From the NCBI GenBank assembly GCA_015067845.1, contig SVLT01000001.1, forward strand, positions 1-64,000: a stretch of 64,000 nucleotides of DNA, written 5' to 3'. Both the position numbers and the translations under genes were made by a program. Below the pieces are notes generated by a model. It worked only from the letters and a program-made list of their open reading frames with translations, searched no databases and was not told where the DNA came from. The stretch comes from Oscillospiraceae bacterium. Its GTDB lineage: Bacteria > Bacillota > Clostridia > Oscillospirales > Oscillospiraceae. Shown here piece after piece: positions 7,127 to 16,757 of this stretch; within the stretch, counting starts at the first letter, position 1; each line of letters opens with the position of its first letter.

Positions 7127-7156
7127 TAGTATGGCAGGAAATTTTAACTTTATTAA
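7127..7156 (-). promoter_or_regulatory. Sigma-G/sigma-F-like promoter of the BofC-like gene
   Basis: On the minus strand TTAATA (7151-7156) and CATACTA (7127-7133) are separated by 17 bases. The sigma-G consensus is close to TGAATA and CATACTA, so the match is 5/6 and 7/7. Transcription would start only about 14 bases before the gene, just ahead of the ribosome-binding site. Confidence 0.5.
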
Positions 7157-7187
7157 TAAATTGGGTCTTTCGTTTTTTGTTGGGGTA

Positions 7188-7196
7188 TGCTATAAT
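7188..7196 (+). promoter_or_regulatory. Extended -10 promoter of the PBP gene
   Basis: TGC directly followed by TATAAT (7191-7196) gives a strong extended -10, with only a poor -35. The start codon is about 70 bases downstream. Confidence 0.6.
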
Positions 7197-7272
7197 TATA
7201 CGGCTAGTCCTATGCGATTATGCTGACAGCGGCATTTTCGATCTTCTTTTGCTGTCATATGGAGGTAACATT

Positions 7273-9963
7273 ATGGAGAATGATTTTAACGAAGAAGTGC
7301 GTCAGGTAACCAGACAATCCTGGTCACTGCCGGAGCCGTGGAACAAGCTGCACGGTTTCTGGAAGGGCGCCTATACTTTTATTAAAATATTGCTGGGAGC
7401 ATTAGCAACAGTCCTGGTTATTGGCGCCATCTGTATGTTCGCCTTTGTGTGGCTGCTGGCGGATTACCTGAACAGCGATTCCGTTTTGGGCAATGCTGAG
7501 GTGGTCATGGGCGACTTTGACCAGAGCGGCAACAGCGTCATGTATTACACGGATGCCAACGGCGACATTCAGGTATTGCAGCGACTGCACGCGGATACGG
7601 ACGAAGACTGGGCGACCTATGACGAGATCCCCCAGGATCTGATCTATGCGGCTGTGGCCATCGAAGACCACAGATTCTTCGAGCATCAGGGTGTGGACTG
7701 GATCCCCACCATCCGTGCCTGTGTCAGCATGTTCGTGGGCGGCCGGGAATTCGGCGGCTCGTCCATCACGCAGCAGCTCATCAAGAATTTGTATTTGGAA
7801 TACGACGAGTCTGCGGATGATGTTACCGTTCAGCGTAAGGTTTTGGAGATATTCCGTGCTACGGAATTTGAAAAGCGGTATGACAAGAAGTTTATCATTG
7901 AATGGTATCTGAATAAGATCTACCTTGGCGAGCGCTGCAAGGGCATCAAGCCCGCGGCAGCGGAGTATTTCGGCAAAGAACTGGAAGATCTGAATACTGC
8001 CGAGTGCGCCGCATTGATCAGTATCACCAACAACCCTTCCTTGTTCAATCCTTACCGTACCGGCCTGGATGATTACAAGGGCGAACAGCTGACCGGTATG
8101 GAGCGGAACAAACGCCGCCGGGAAGACACCCTGTATATGATGAAGGAATACGGCTGGCTGACGGATGAGGAATATCAGCAGGCCCTTGTGGACAGCGAGA
8201 ATCTGACCCTGAAACGGGGCATTGACGAGGAAGACCGTTACAGCGACTGCATCAACGAAGACTGCGGCTATCACGGTAAAGTGGGCACCTTTATTACAAA
8301 AGACGACGGCAAGACCTATTGCCCCCAATGCGGAAAAGCCACAACCGTGGGCAACGACGCATCCCGGGAGGTTTATTCCTGGTTCGTAGATGTGGTTCTG
8401 GAAGATGTGGCCCAGTATTTCTGCGAACGGGGCGGCGTGGATTGGGATACCGCGGATACGGACGCGAAGAACGACTTTAAGCGTTTGGTATGCCAAAGCG
8501 GTCTGCATATTTACACCACGCTGGATATGACTGTACAGAAGCAGGTGGACAAGATCTACACCAATCTGGACGAGATCCCGGATACGGACAGTATCCAGCA
8601 GCTCCAGTCCGGTATTGTGGTGATCGATAACGAGACCGGCGACATTGTGGCCATTGCCGGCGGTGTTGGTGAGAAGACCGTTCACGATGCCTATAGCAAA
8701 GCAACGGACTCCAAGCTCCAGCCCGGTTCTTCCATCAAGCCCCTGAGCGTTTACGCCCCTGCCTTTGAGCTGGGAATTTACACGCCTGCTACGGTGGTGG
8801 AGGATCTGCCCCTGTATTATGTGGACGGAAGTCCCTTCCCCAGAAACTCCAACCGGGAGTATTCCCTGAGCCGTACCATTATGAGTGCTGTCGTTGATTC
8901 CGTCAACGCGGTGGCCATCAATGGCCTGGATGAAATGGGCCTGGAATACAGTTTTAACTTTGCCAAGGACAAGTTCCAGCTGTCCACATTGGTCAAGGAA
9001 TACACCAATTCCACCGGCAAGATCTTCTCCGACGTGGCCTGGGCGCCCCTTGGTCTGGGTGCGCCTACGGTTGGCGTGACCGTGCGGGATATGGCAACGG
9101 CATATGCAACCTTTTCCAATAACGGCACTTACCGGGATGCCCGGACCTATACGCTGATCTACGACAATGACGGCAACCTCATTTATAATAATGAACAGCA
9201 GTCCAACCAGATCCTCAGCGCAAAGACCGTGGATTATATCAACTACTGCCTCGATCAGGCGGTGGATTCCGGTACGGGCCGCTATGCGGATTTCAAGGGC
9301 TATGATTATGACATCTGCGGCAAGACCGGTACCACCACAAGCGCCAAGGACCGCTGGTTCTGCGGTTACACCAACAAGTACACTGCGTCTGTCTGGACCG
9401 GCTATGAGCATCCGGAAGCGATCACCGGTGTCAGCGGCGGTAATGTGGCCTGTCAGCTGTGGCGTAAGGTCATGGAGCCCCTTCATCGCGGATTGGAATC
9501 CGAGGTTTTGTATAATGAGGAAAACTTTGTCACAGCTGTTGTCTGTGTAGATTGCGGCAATTTGGCAACAGCCGCCTGTTATCAGGATGTGCGTACCCAT
9601 CAGCATGGCCTGAGCCGTGTGGAGAAGGTGCTGGTGTATCCCGAGGATCTGCCCTCTGAGCCCTGCGATTGCCATGTGATGGTGGATTTCTGCACAACCT
9701 GCAAGGCAGTAGCCACTACCGGCTGCACCAATGTGGTTCAGCGGTCTCTGGTGAAGATGACACAGGCAAAGGTGGATGCGATCATTGAGGCATCTGAGGT
9801 TGGTCTGTGGAAGTCCTGCCGGGGCGAAAACTATATTTATCTGGTGGATAAGAATGGCAACCCTGCGTCTTTCCACGGGTTTAACAATGATAAGAATATC
9901 GGTTTGGATCTGCCCTATGTGACCTGTCACATTCACGGAGGATTCCCAAAGGTATTTGAATAG
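7273..9963 (+). CDS. Class A penicillin-binding protein (bifunctional transglycosylase/transpeptidase)
   Basis: The 896-residue protein has a cytoplasmic N-terminus, a membrane helix (about 37-62) and a GT51 glycosyltransferase domain (AIEDHRFFEHQGVDW near 130, GGSSITQQLIKNLYL near 162). The transpeptidase domain has SSIK (486-489), SVN (543-545) and KTGT (684-687). It polymerises and cross-links peptidoglycan outside the membrane. Between the domains (about 325-360) is an insert with CINEDC and CPQC, a zinc-ribbon-like arrangement not expected in this family. The C-terminal 120 residues are also cysteine-rich (CVDCG, CDC, CTTC). The ATG at 7273 follows GGAGG by 7 bases; the longer upstream frame is not coding. 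The next gene starts 22 bases later. Confidence 0.95.
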   Translation: MENDFNEEVRQVTRQSWSLPEPWNKLHGFWKGAYTFIKILLGALATVLVIGAICMFAFVWLLADYLNSDSVLGNAEVVMGDFDQSGNSVMYYTDANGDIQVLQRLHADTDEDWATYDEIPQDLIYAAVAIEDHRFFEHQGVDWIPTIRACVSMFVGGREFGGSSITQQLIKNLYLEYDESADDVTVQRKVLEIFRATEFEKRYDKKFIIEWYLNKIYLGERCKGIKPAAAEYFGKELEDLNTAECAALISITNNPSLFNPYRTGLDDYKGEQLTGMERNKRRREDTLYMMKEYGWLTDEEYQQALVDSENLTLKRGIDEEDRYSDCINEDCGYHGKVGTFITKDDGKTYCPQCGKATTVGNDASREVYSWFVDVVLEDVAQYFCERGGVDWDTADTDAKNDFKRLVCQSGLHIYTTLDMTVQKQVDKIYTNLDEIPDTDSIQQLQSGIVVIDNETGDIVAIAGGVGEKTVHDAYSKATDSKLQPGSSIKPLSVYAPAFELGIYTPATVVEDLPLYYVDGSPFPRNSNREYSLSRTIMSAVVDSVNAVAINGLDEMGLEYSFNFAKDKFQLSTLVKEYTNSTGKIFSDVAWAPLGLGAPTVGVTVRDMATAYATFSNNGTYRDARTYTLIYDNDGNLIYNNEQQSNQILSAKTVDYINYCLDQAVDSGTGRYADFKGYDYDICGKTGTTTSAKDRWFCGYTNKYTASVWTGYEHPEAITGVSGGNVACQLWRKVMEPLHRGLESEVLYNEENFVTAVVCVDCGNLATAACYQDVRTHQHGLSRVEKVLVYPEDLPSEPCDCHVMVDFCTTCKAVATTGCTNVVQRSLVKMTQAKVDAIIEASEVGLWKSCRGENYIYLVDKNGNPASFHGFNNDKNIGLDLPYVTCHIHGGFPKVFE

Positions 9964-9985
9964 ACATGATTTTAAGGAGAACGCC

Positions 9986-10852
9986 ATGATTTGGTTATCC
10001 GATGAATGGAAAGAATATGAAGTCCTGGACACCTCGGACGGTGAACGGTTGGAACGGTGGGGAAAATACCTGCTGGTCCGCCCGGATCCTCAGGTGATCT
10101 GGAACACCACCAAGAGCCATCCCGGCTGGAAGAAATATGACGCAAGATATTTGCGTTCCAATACCGGCGGCGGCCATTGGTCCGACCATAAGCTGCCGGA
10201 ACGCTGGCAGATCCATTATAAGGACTATCTGACCTTTAATGTGAAGCCCATGAATTTCAAGCACACCGGCGTTTTTCCGGAGCAGGCGGCAAACTGGGAT
10301 TTTATCCGGGAGAAATGCGCCAATGCCGGTCGGCCTGTGCGGGTACTGAACCTGTTTGCCTATTCCGGTGGTGCCACCCTGGCGGCGGCAGCCGGTGGGG
10401 CAGAGGTGTATCATGTGGACGCGTCCAAGGGTATGGTCGCCTGGGCAAAGGAGAATGCCCAGGCCTCCGGTCTTGCCGACAAGCCCATCCATTGGATCGT
10501 GGACGACTGCGGAAAATTCATTCAGCGTGAAATTCGCCGTGGACGCCGTTATGACGGCATCATCATGGATCCCCCCAGCTACGGACGGGGACCCAGCGGT
10601 GAGATCTGGAAGATGGAGACCAGCTTCTATCCGTTCCTGTTGGAGACTGCAAAGCTCTTGACGGATAATCCTTTATTTGTTATCATCAATTCCTATACCA
10701 CCGGCCTGGCTCCTTCCGCTGTCGGCTACGCATCCGATGTGGTGTTTGGCGCGGAGCATGGCGGTAAAACGACGGTTGGTGAATTGGGACTGCCTGTGAA
10801 ATCCACGGGCATCATGCTGCCCTGCGGCTCAACGGGACGCTGGACACCCTGA
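9986..10852 (+). CDS. Class I SAM-dependent methyltransferase, RlmI/RlmK-like
   Basis: The 288-residue product has the SAM-binding motif VLNLFAYSGGATLAAA (about 119-134), an acidic motif II (YHVDASKGMV) and the catalytic-type motif IIMDPPSYGRG (about 191-201). These are typical of the family that methylates 23S rRNA (RlmI/RlmK and relatives). The N-terminal PUA-like domain of RlmI is absent, so the exact substrate is uncertain. The ATG at 9986 follows AAGGAGAACGCC. It lies between the PBP gene and ecfA1, with a 16-base gap to the latter. Confidence 0.82.
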   Translation: MIWLSDEWKEYEVLDTSDGERLERWGKYLLVRPDPQVIWNTTKSHPGWKKYDARYLRSNTGGGHWSDHKLPERWQIHYKDYLTFNVKPMNFKHTGVFPEQAANWDFIREKCANAGRPVRVLNLFAYSGGATLAAAAGGAEVYHVDASKGMVAWAKENAQASGLADKPIHWIVDDCGKFIQREIRRGRRYDGIIMDPPSYGRGPSGEIWKMETSFYPFLLETAKLLTDNPLFVIINSYTTGLAPSAVGYASDVVFGAEHGGKTTVGELGLPVKSTGIMLPCGSTGRWTP

Positions 10853-10868
10853 TCAGGAGGAATGTCGT

Positions 10869-11717
10869 TTGGACATTGCAATCAAAGTAGAAAATTTGTC
10901 GTATACGTATCCGGGCGTGGATGATACGCCCGGTGTCACCGTATTTGAAGACCTGTCCCTGACCATCGAGGACGGCAGCTTTGTTGCGGTTTTGGGCGGT
11001 AACGGCTGCGGAAAATCCACTTTGGCAAAGCATTTCAACTCCATATTGCTCCCCGGCGGCGGTAAGGTTTATGTTTTCGGAATGGATACCATGGACGAGG
11101 AAAAGCTTCTTACCATCCGCAAAACCACGGGCATGGTTTTCCAAAACCCGGACAACCAGATCGTTGCCAATGTGGTGGAGGAGGATGTGGCATTTGGCCC
11201 GGAAAATTTGGGTATTTCCAGTGCAGAGATTCGTCGCCGCGTGGATCTGGCCCTGAAACAGGTGGGTATGTACGAGTATCGTGAACACGCGCCGCACCTG
11301 CTCTCCGGCGGTCAGAAGCAGCGTATCGCCATTGCCGGAATCATCGCCATGGAGCCCAAGTGCATCGTTTTGGACGAGCCCACGGCCATGCTGGACCCCA
11401 GAGGCCGGAAAGAGGTCATGGAGACCATTGAGATGCTGAACCGGGAGAAGGGGATCACGGTGATCCTCATTACCCATCACATGGACGAGGCAGCAAGAGC
11501 ACAGCGTGTCATCGTCCTGAACAAGGGCAAGGTCGCGGCAGACGGCACACCGGAAGCGGTATTTTCCCAGGTTGAGCTGCTCCACAGCATCGGTCTCGCC
11601 GCACCGGAAACCGTGGAATTATGTTGGAAATTGAACAAAATGGGCGCGGATCTGCCACTGGACAGATTGAGCCCCGAACAATGCGCGCAGATACTTTTTG
11701 AAAAATGGAAGGTCTGA
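10869..11717 (+). CDS. ecfA1: Energy-coupling factor transporter ATPase EcfA1
   Basis: This 282-residue ABC ATPase has Walker A GGNGCGKS (43-50), the Q-loop FQNPDNQ, the signature LSGGQ (145-149) and Walker B CIVLDEPT (165-172). The DNQ in the Q-loop is typical of ECF/CbiO-type ATPases. With EcfA2 and EcfT it forms the shared energising module for vitamin or metal uptake with separate S components, none of which is in this window. The start is TTG at 10869, 8 bases after AGGAGG; the ATG at 10862 is out of frame. Confidence 0.95.
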   Translation: MDIAIKVENLSYTYPGVDDTPGVTVFEDLSLTIEDGSFVAVLGGNGCGKSTLAKHFNSILLPGGGKVYVFGMDTMDEEKLLTIRKTTGMVFQNPDNQIVANVVEEDVAFGPENLGISSAEIRRRVDLALKQVGMYEYREHAPHLLSGGQKQRIAIAGIIAMEPKCIVLDEPTAMLDPRGRKEVMETIEMLNREKGITVILITHHMDEAARAQRVIVLNKGKVAADGTPEAVFSQVELLHSIGLAAPETVELCWKLNKMGADLPLDRLSPEQCAQILFEKWKV

Positions 11718-11737
11718 CCCGCTGGAGGTAGAAAACA

Positions 11738-12592
11738 TTGTCACCGATTTTACAGATACAAAACCTGACACATATTTACAGCGCCGGTACTCCTTTTGAG
11801 CACACGGCGCTGGAAGACGTGTCCTTTTCTGTGAATCGTGGTGAATTCATCGGCATCATCGGACATACCGGCTCCGGAAAATCCACATTGATGCAGCATT
11901 TGAACGGCCTGCTGAAACCCACATCCGGAAAAGTCATTCTGGATGGTGTGGACATCTGGTCGGATAAGAAAACCACCCGGCAGGCCCGGTTCCGTGTGGG
12001 CTTGGTATTCCAGTACCCGGAATATCAGTTGTTTGAAGAAACTGTATATAAAGACATCGCTTTTGGCCCGAAAAACATGGGCCTTTCCAAGGCTGAGATC
12101 GACCGCCGTGTGCGGGAAGCCGCGGGATTTGTCGGCTTGACTGAGGAACAGCTGGAGGTATCGCCCTTTGACCTTTCCGGCGGTCAGAAACGCCGTGTTG
12201 CCATTGCCGGTGTGATCGCAATGGAGCCGGAGGTGCTGATCCTGGACGAGCCTACCGCAGGCCTGGATCCTGCCGGACGGGCGGAGATCCTTGCCAATAT
12301 CGAAGCCTACCGTCAGGCGAAAAACGCCACCATTATGATGGTGAGCCACTCTATGAATGACGTTGCGCTCTTGACAGATCGCCTGATCGTTATGAATGGG
12401 GCACATGTTGCTATGGACGGCGCGCCCGGCGAGGTGTTCACCCATGCCTGGGATCTGGTGGATATGGGTCTGGACATCCCGGAAGTGACGCAGGTGTTTC
12501 TGCAATTGCAAAAGCTGGGGCTGAAGCTGCCCCCTGTATATACCATGGAACAGGCCATCGATGCCCTGAAAGGGGGGATCATCGGTGCTTAA
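11738..12592 (+). CDS. ecfA2: Energy-coupling factor transporter ATPase EcfA2
   Basis: The second ECF ATPase is 284 residues long, with Walker A GHTGSGKS (42-49), the Q-loop FQYPEYQ, the signature LSGGQKRR and Walker B LILDEPTAGLDP. It pairs with EcfA1 as a heterodimer below EcfT in the cytoplasmic membrane. It also uses a TTG start (11738), after GGAGG and 20 bases beyond the ecfA1 stop. Its 3' end overlaps the ecfT start by 8 bases, which suggests translational coupling. Confidence 0.95.
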   Translation: MSPILQIQNLTHIYSAGTPFEHTALEDVSFSVNRGEFIGIIGHTGSGKSTLMQHLNGLLKPTSGKVILDGVDIWSDKKTTRQARFRVGLVFQYPEYQLFEETVYKDIAFGPKNMGLSKAEIDRRVREAAGFVGLTEEQLEVSPFDLSGGQKRRVAIAGVIAMEPEVLILDEPTAGLDPAGRAEILANIEAYRQAKNATIMMVSHSMNDVALLTDRLIVMNGAHVAMDGAPGEVFTHAWDLVDMGLDIPEVTQVFLQLQKLGLKLPPVYTMEQAIDALKGGIIGA

Positions 12593-13391
12593 AGATATTA
12601 CCCTGGGTCAGTATTTCCCGGGAAATTCCGTCATCCACCGCATGGATCCCAGAACCAAGCTGGTTTTGCTGGTGGTTTATATCGTTGCGCTCTTTGTGGC
12701 CTCCGGACCGGCATCTTATGGCCTGATGCTGGTGTTTTTGCTCACCTGCATCGGCATTTCCAAGATTCCCGGCAAGGCGTTTGTCCGGGGTATGAAGCCG
12801 CTGGTGTTCATTCTGATCTTCACCGGTCTTCTGAACTTGTTTTTTACCCAGGGCGAGACGGTTTTAGTGGATTTGTGGGGAGTTACGATCACCCTGGAAG
12901 GCGTGATCCGCTCTATCTATATGGTTGCACGGATCCTGATGCTGATCGCCGGCACATTCCTGCTGACCTATACCACATCTCCCATTGCCTTGACGGACGG
13001 TTTGGAGTCCTTGCTCAATCCCTTGAAAAAGATCAAAGTTCCGGTGCATGAGCTGGCGATGATGATGTGCATTGCTTTGCGCTTCATTCCCACATTGATC
13101 GAAGAAACGGATAAGATCATGTCGGCGCAAAAGGCCCGCGGCGCGGATTTTGAAACCGGTAAGCTAATGGATCGGGTAAAAGCCCTTGTTCCCATCCTTG
13201 TGCCGCTGTTCATCAGCGCCTTCCGCCGGGCGGATGAGCTGGCAACAGCCATGGAATGTCGCTGCTATCATGGCGGTGACGGCAGAACAAAAATGAAGCT
13301 GCTTCGCTACAAACGCCGCGACTTCGGCGCATATGCTTTGGGTGCGGTGATCCTGTCAGCCGTGATCGTGCTGACCCGGTTCGGACTGTGA
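12585..13391 (+). CDS. ecfT: Energy-coupling factor transporter transmembrane protein EcfT
   Basis: The 268-residue membrane protein has about six hydrophobic helices. It contains the coupling-helix motif SAQKARGADFETG (about residues 181-193) and a second RRADELATAMECRCY segment (about 215-229); the Ala-Arg-Gly motifs contact the two ATPases. It begins with GTG at 12585 after a GGGGGG ribosome-binding site and overlaps ecfA2. All three ECF genes use non-ATG starts. truA follows 7 bases later. Confidence 0.94.
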   Translation: MLKDITLGQYFPGNSVIHRMDPRTKLVLLVVYIVALFVASGPASYGLMLVFLLTCIGISKIPGKAFVRGMKPLVFILIFTGLLNLFFTQGETVLVDLWGVTITLEGVIRSIYMVARILMLIAGTFLLTYTTSPIALTDGLESLLNPLKKIKVPVHELAMMMCIALRFIPTLIEETDKIMSAQKARGADFETGKLMDRVKALVPILVPLFISAFRRADELATAMECRCYHGGDGRTKMKLLRYKRRDFGAYALGAVILSAVIVLTRFGL

Positions 13392-13398
13392 GGGTGCT

Positions 13399-14169
13399 AT
13401 GCGGAATATTGCAGTTTTTTTGAAATATCTTGGAACAGCTTACCACGGCTGGCAGATGCAGAAGGATCTGCCCACCGTCCAGGAGACTATGGAAAAAGCC
13501 ATTGGTATGCTGACAGGGGAGAAGGTACATGTGACCGGCTGTGGTCGGACGGATGCCGGTGTGCACGCAAAGTGCTATGTTGCGAATTTTCGTACAGAAT
13601 CCACCATTCCGGTGGATCGGCTGCCCTATGCGCTGAACACCCATTTGCCCCCGGATATCGTGGTAACAAAGGCTTTTGAAGTTCACGAAAATTTCAATGC
13701 CATCGGCTCCTGCGCCCGGAAGGAGTATACCTATCTGATCTACAATTCCCGGGTAAAGGATCCCTTTTATGTGGATCGCGCCTGGTTTTATCCCAAGCAT
13801 CTGGACGAGAATATTTTGCAGGCGGCGGCGGATCAATTTGTGGGCACCCACGATTTTGCCGCGGTCAGAAGTGTGGGCACGGATGTAAAATCCACCGTCC
13901 GCACCGTATATTATTATAAGGTTGAACGGGAAGGAGATCTCATTGCCCTGCGTGTCTGTGCCAACGGATTTCTGTATAATATGGCCCGCGCCATGGCCGG
14001 AACGGTGGTCTACGCCGCGGAAGGGAAGTTTGCGCCGGAAGAGATCGGACGGATCCTGAATTCCGGAAACCGTACCGCCGCAGGCCCGACTGTGCCTCCC
14101 GGCGGGCTGTACATGACCCATTTGTGGTACGACGACGGCGTGGAAAAATTTGAGTGTTCCTCCACCTGA
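13399..14169 (+). CDS. truA: tRNA pseudouridine synthase A
   Basis: The 256-residue protein contains the catalytic motif GCGRTDAGVHA with Asp52, the RKEYTYLIYN segment and the C-terminal LRVCANGFLYNMARAMAGT. TruA converts U38-U40 in tRNA anticodon stem-loops to pseudouridine. It follows ecfT closely, as ecfA-ecfA-ecfT-truA does in many Firmicutes. A promoter for the next gene lies directly after the stop. Confidence 0.96.
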   Translation: MRNIAVFLKYLGTAYHGWQMQKDLPTVQETMEKAIGMLTGEKVHVTGCGRTDAGVHAKCYVANFRTESTIPVDRLPYALNTHLPPDIVVTKAFEVHENFNAIGSCARKEYTYLIYNSRVKDPFYVDRAWFYPKHLDENILQAAADQFVGTHDFAAVRSVGTDVKSTVRTVYYYKVEREGDLIALRVCANGFLYNMARAMAGTVVYAAEGKFAPEEIGRILNSGNRTAAGPTVPPGGLYMTHLWYDDGVEKFECSST

Positions 14170-14207
14170 TTTGTTCAAAAAATGTTTTATAATTTCCCGG
14201 CAGAATG

Positions 14208-14216
14208 TGCTATACT
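14208..14216 (+). promoter_or_regulatory. Extended -10 promoter of the ClpE-like gene
   Basis: TGC followed by TATACT (14211-14216), within TGTGCTATACT. The -35 region is poor. No CtsR-type heptad repeat is visible nearby. Confidence 0.55.
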
Positions 14217-14238
14217 GCCCGGAAAGGAGTGAGTGACC

Positions 14239-16539
14239 ATGCAACCGAAATTGTGCACCAAGTGCAAAAAGAATATGGCCGTTGTCTTCATCACGAAGAT
14301 CGAAAACGGCAATACTTTGAATGAAGGCTATTGCTTGAAATGCGCCCGGAGTCTGGGTATTCCCCAGATCGAGCAGGCGGTGAAGAATATGGGTTTTTCT
14401 GATGAGGATCTGGATAATCTCAGCGATGAGATGAGCAGTATGTTCGGCCAGATCGACCAGGGCGACGGTGATGGCGACGATATGGACAGCCGTACCGCCA
14501 CATTTCCCATGCTCAATCAGCTTCTTGGCGGTGCAAATCTCCCCGGAAGGGGCGCGGGCAATCCGCCCGCCAAGCGTAAGGAACCCCAGGAAGAGAAGAG
14601 CGATGAGCCCGGCAAGAAGAAGGTCAAGAAGCATAAATTCCTGGACAGCTACTGCATGAACCTCACCGGCCGCGCCCGTGAGGGTAAGCTGGATGCGGTC
14701 ATTGGCCGGGATACGGAAACAGAGCGTGTGGTTCAGATCCTGAACCGCCGTCAAAAGAACAATCCCTGCCTGATCGGTGAGCCGGGTGTCGGTAAAACTG
14801 CCATCGCTGAGGGCCTTGCCCAGCGGATCGTTGCCGGAAATGTTCCCTTTAAGCTCAGAGATAAGGAAGTTTTCTTGCTGGATCTGACCGCTTTGGTGGC
14901 CGGAACACAGTTCCGCGGACAGTTTGAGAGCCGCATGAAGGCGCTGATCGGTGAGATCAAAGAGTGTGGCAACATCATTCTGGTGATCGACGAGGTGCAT
15001 AACCTTGTGGGTGCCGGTGATGCTGAGGGTTCCATGAATGCTGCAAACATCCTGAAACCGGCTCTGTCCCGGGGTGAAATTCAGGTGATCGGTGCAACCA
15101 CATTCAATGAGTACCGCAAGCACATCGAAAAGGATGCCGCGTTGGAACGACGTTTCCAGCCGGTGACTGTGGCTGAGCCCACCATCGAGGAAGCCAGCCA
15201 GATCATGCAGGGAATCGCGCCCAAATACGCGGAATTTCACGGCGTGTCCATTTCTCCGGAGATCGCGCGGCAGTGCGTCGTGCTGTCTGAACGGTATATC
15301 ACCGACCGTTTTCTGCCGGATAAGGCCATTGACCTTTTGGACGAGGCTTGTTCCGATGTGAATCTGCGCTGCAAGGAGATATCCCGTCTGGCAGAGCTGC
15401 GCAAGGAACGGGACGATTACGAGCTGGAGCTGCAGATGCTCACCGATGATACGGAGAATGAGCATTTTGAGCGCCTTGCCCATGTCCGCAGCCGTCTGTG
15501 CCAGATCGCGGCGGAGATCGAGAAGCTGGAGCAGGTGCCGCCACCGGCTGTGACCATTGAGAATCTGGCACGGATCATCGAGTTGTGGACGAAGATCCCG
15601 GCTTCCAAGATCAAGGCCCAGGAATATCAGCAGATCAGCGGTCTTGCAGACCGGCTGAGAGAGCATATTGTAGGCCAGGATGAGGCGGTTGACGCGGTTG
15701 CTAAGGCAATCCGCCGCCACCGTGTGGGTATTTCTCCCAAGAAACGCCCGGTTTCCTTCATTTTTGTCGGCCCAACCGGCGTTGGTAAGACGGAACTGGT
15801 AAAATGCCTGGCAAACGATATGTTCGATTCCGTGGATAGCCTGATCCGTTTGGATATGTCGGAGTTTATGGAAAAGCATACCGTATCCAAGCTCATCGGC
15901 TCGCCTCCCGGCTATATCGGTTATGACGAAGCCGGTCAGCTGACGGAGAAGATCCGCCGCAAACCCTATTCCGTGGTGCTGTTTGACGAGATCGAAAAGG
16001 CACACCCGGATGTTTTAAACATCCTCTTGCAGGTGCTTGACGACGGTCGGATCACCGATGCCCAGGGCCGTGTGGTGAATTTTGAGAATACCATCATTGT
16101 CATGACCTCCAATGCGGGCAGCGAGGGCCGTGTGGCCGGTTTGGGCTTCGGCAGGACCCAGAACGAGCAGGTCAAGGAAAAGACCTTGGGCGCGCTCCGT
16201 GAGTTCCTGAGACCGGAATTTATCAACCGGGTGGATGAGATCATCGCTTTCAACCACCTTTCGGAGGATAATTTCCGGGGCATTGCCAAAATTATGCTAA
16301 AAGAGCTGTCCGGTTGCCTCAGCGACCGCGGTTTAACAGTCTCTTTCACGCCGGATGTGGTGGAATATCTCGTAAAGAAGGCTTTTTCCACCGTCTACGG
16401 CGCGCGGAATCTGCGCAGAACCATCCAGCGGGATCTGGAAGATCCGATTTCCGAGAAGATCATTGCGTCTTTTGAAAATCCCATTTCTTCCATTGCGGTT
16501 TCCGTGTCGGATGATGCCATTGTGGTGGATGCAAAATAA
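14239..16539 (+). CDS. ClpE/ClpC-type AAA+ unfoldase with N-terminal zinc finger
   Basis: The 766-residue protein begins with a four-cysteine finger (C6, C9, C32, C35), as in ClpE. An acidic/basic linker and two AAA+ domains follow: Walker A GEPGVGKT (180-187) and GPTGVGKT (511-518). A short coiled-coil insert lies between about 390 and 440. AGLGFG late in the second domain probably forms the ClpP-binding loop. ClpE-type proteins unfold substrates for ClpP degradation and are heat-induced in B. subtilis. The Clp N-domain repeats of ClpC are absent. The ATG at 14239 was chosen over GTG at 14233 because AGGAG lies 9 bases before it. No CtsR site was seen. Confidence 0.9.
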   Translation: MQPKLCTKCKKNMAVVFITKIENGNTLNEGYCLKCARSLGIPQIEQAVKNMGFSDEDLDNLSDEMSSMFGQIDQGDGDGDDMDSRTATFPMLNQLLGGANLPGRGAGNPPAKRKEPQEEKSDEPGKKKVKKHKFLDSYCMNLTGRAREGKLDAVIGRDTETERVVQILNRRQKNNPCLIGEPGVGKTAIAEGLAQRIVAGNVPFKLRDKEVFLLDLTALVAGTQFRGQFESRMKALIGEIKECGNIILVIDEVHNLVGAGDAEGSMNAANILKPALSRGEIQVIGATTFNEYRKHIEKDAALERRFQPVTVAEPTIEEASQIMQGIAPKYAEFHGVSISPEIARQCVVLSERYITDRFLPDKAIDLLDEACSDVNLRCKEISRLAELRKERDDYELELQMLTDDTENEHFERLAHVRSRLCQIAAEIEKLEQVPPPAVTIENLARIIELWTKIPASKIKAQEYQQISGLADRLREHIVGQDEAVDAVAKAIRRHRVGISPKKRPVSFIFVGPTGVGKTELVKCLANDMFDSVDSLIRLDMSEFMEKHTVSKLIGSPPGYIGYDEAGQLTEKIRRKPYSVVLFDEIEKAHPDVLNILLQVLDDGRITDAQGRVVNFENTIIVMTSNAGSEGRVAGLGFGRTQNEQVKEKTLGALREFLRPEFINRVDEIIAFNHLSEDNFRGIAKIMLKELSGCLSDRGLTVSFTPDVVEYLVKKAFSTVYGARNLRRTIQRDLEDPISEKIIASFENPISSIAVSVSDDAIVVDAK

Positions 16540-16544
16540 TTTTA

Positions 16545-16571
16545 GCCGGGAAGTTTTGCTTCCCGGCTTTT
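16545..16571 (+). terminator. Terminator of the ClpE-like gene
   Basis: GCCGGGAAG, a TTTTG loop and CTTCCCGGC are followed by TTTT. It lies between the convergent ClpE-like gene and the small minus-strand gene and may serve both. Confidence 0.85.
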
Positions 16572-16572
16572 G

Positions 16573-16749
16573 TTACATATCCATTTTCCGTGCCAGTTTA
16601 TGGGCAACATCCTGCGCTGTATCCTCAACGGCATAAGCGGCCTTGTCGACCAGCTTCTTTGCTTTGCTCTGACGGGGAAGCAGAGAGACTGCAACTGCAC
16701 CCACAGCTGCTCCGATACCCATAGTCAGAACCCATCCTTTCATCTGCAT
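16573..16749 (-). CDS. Small membrane-anchored protein, YtxH-like
   Basis: This 58-residue protein has one N-terminal glycine/alanine-rich membrane helix (GWVLTMGIGAAVGAVAVSLL, about residues 5-24). A basic PRQSKAKKL stretch and a helical tail with VEDTAQDVAHKLARK follow. The layout resembles small YtxH-type proteins of unknown function. The ATG at 16749 was chosen because AAAGGGG lies 8 bases upstream. A CATACTA (16771-16777) upstream resembles a sigma-G -10, but no matching -35 is present. Confidence 0.6.
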   Translation of the reverse strand: MQMKGWVLTMGIGAAVGAVAVSLLPRQSKAKKLVDKAAYAVEDTAQDVAHKLARKMDM

Positions 16750-16757
16750 AATTTTCA

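Noticed and set aside
7402..10032. 876-codon open frame on the minus strand
   Set aside because: It lies fully antisense to the class A PBP, whose catalytic motifs are intact.
13213..16005. 930-codon open frame on the minus strand
   Set aside because: It runs antisense to ecfT, truA and the ClpE-like gene, has no ribosome-binding site or recognisable domain, and follows from the codon bias of those genes.
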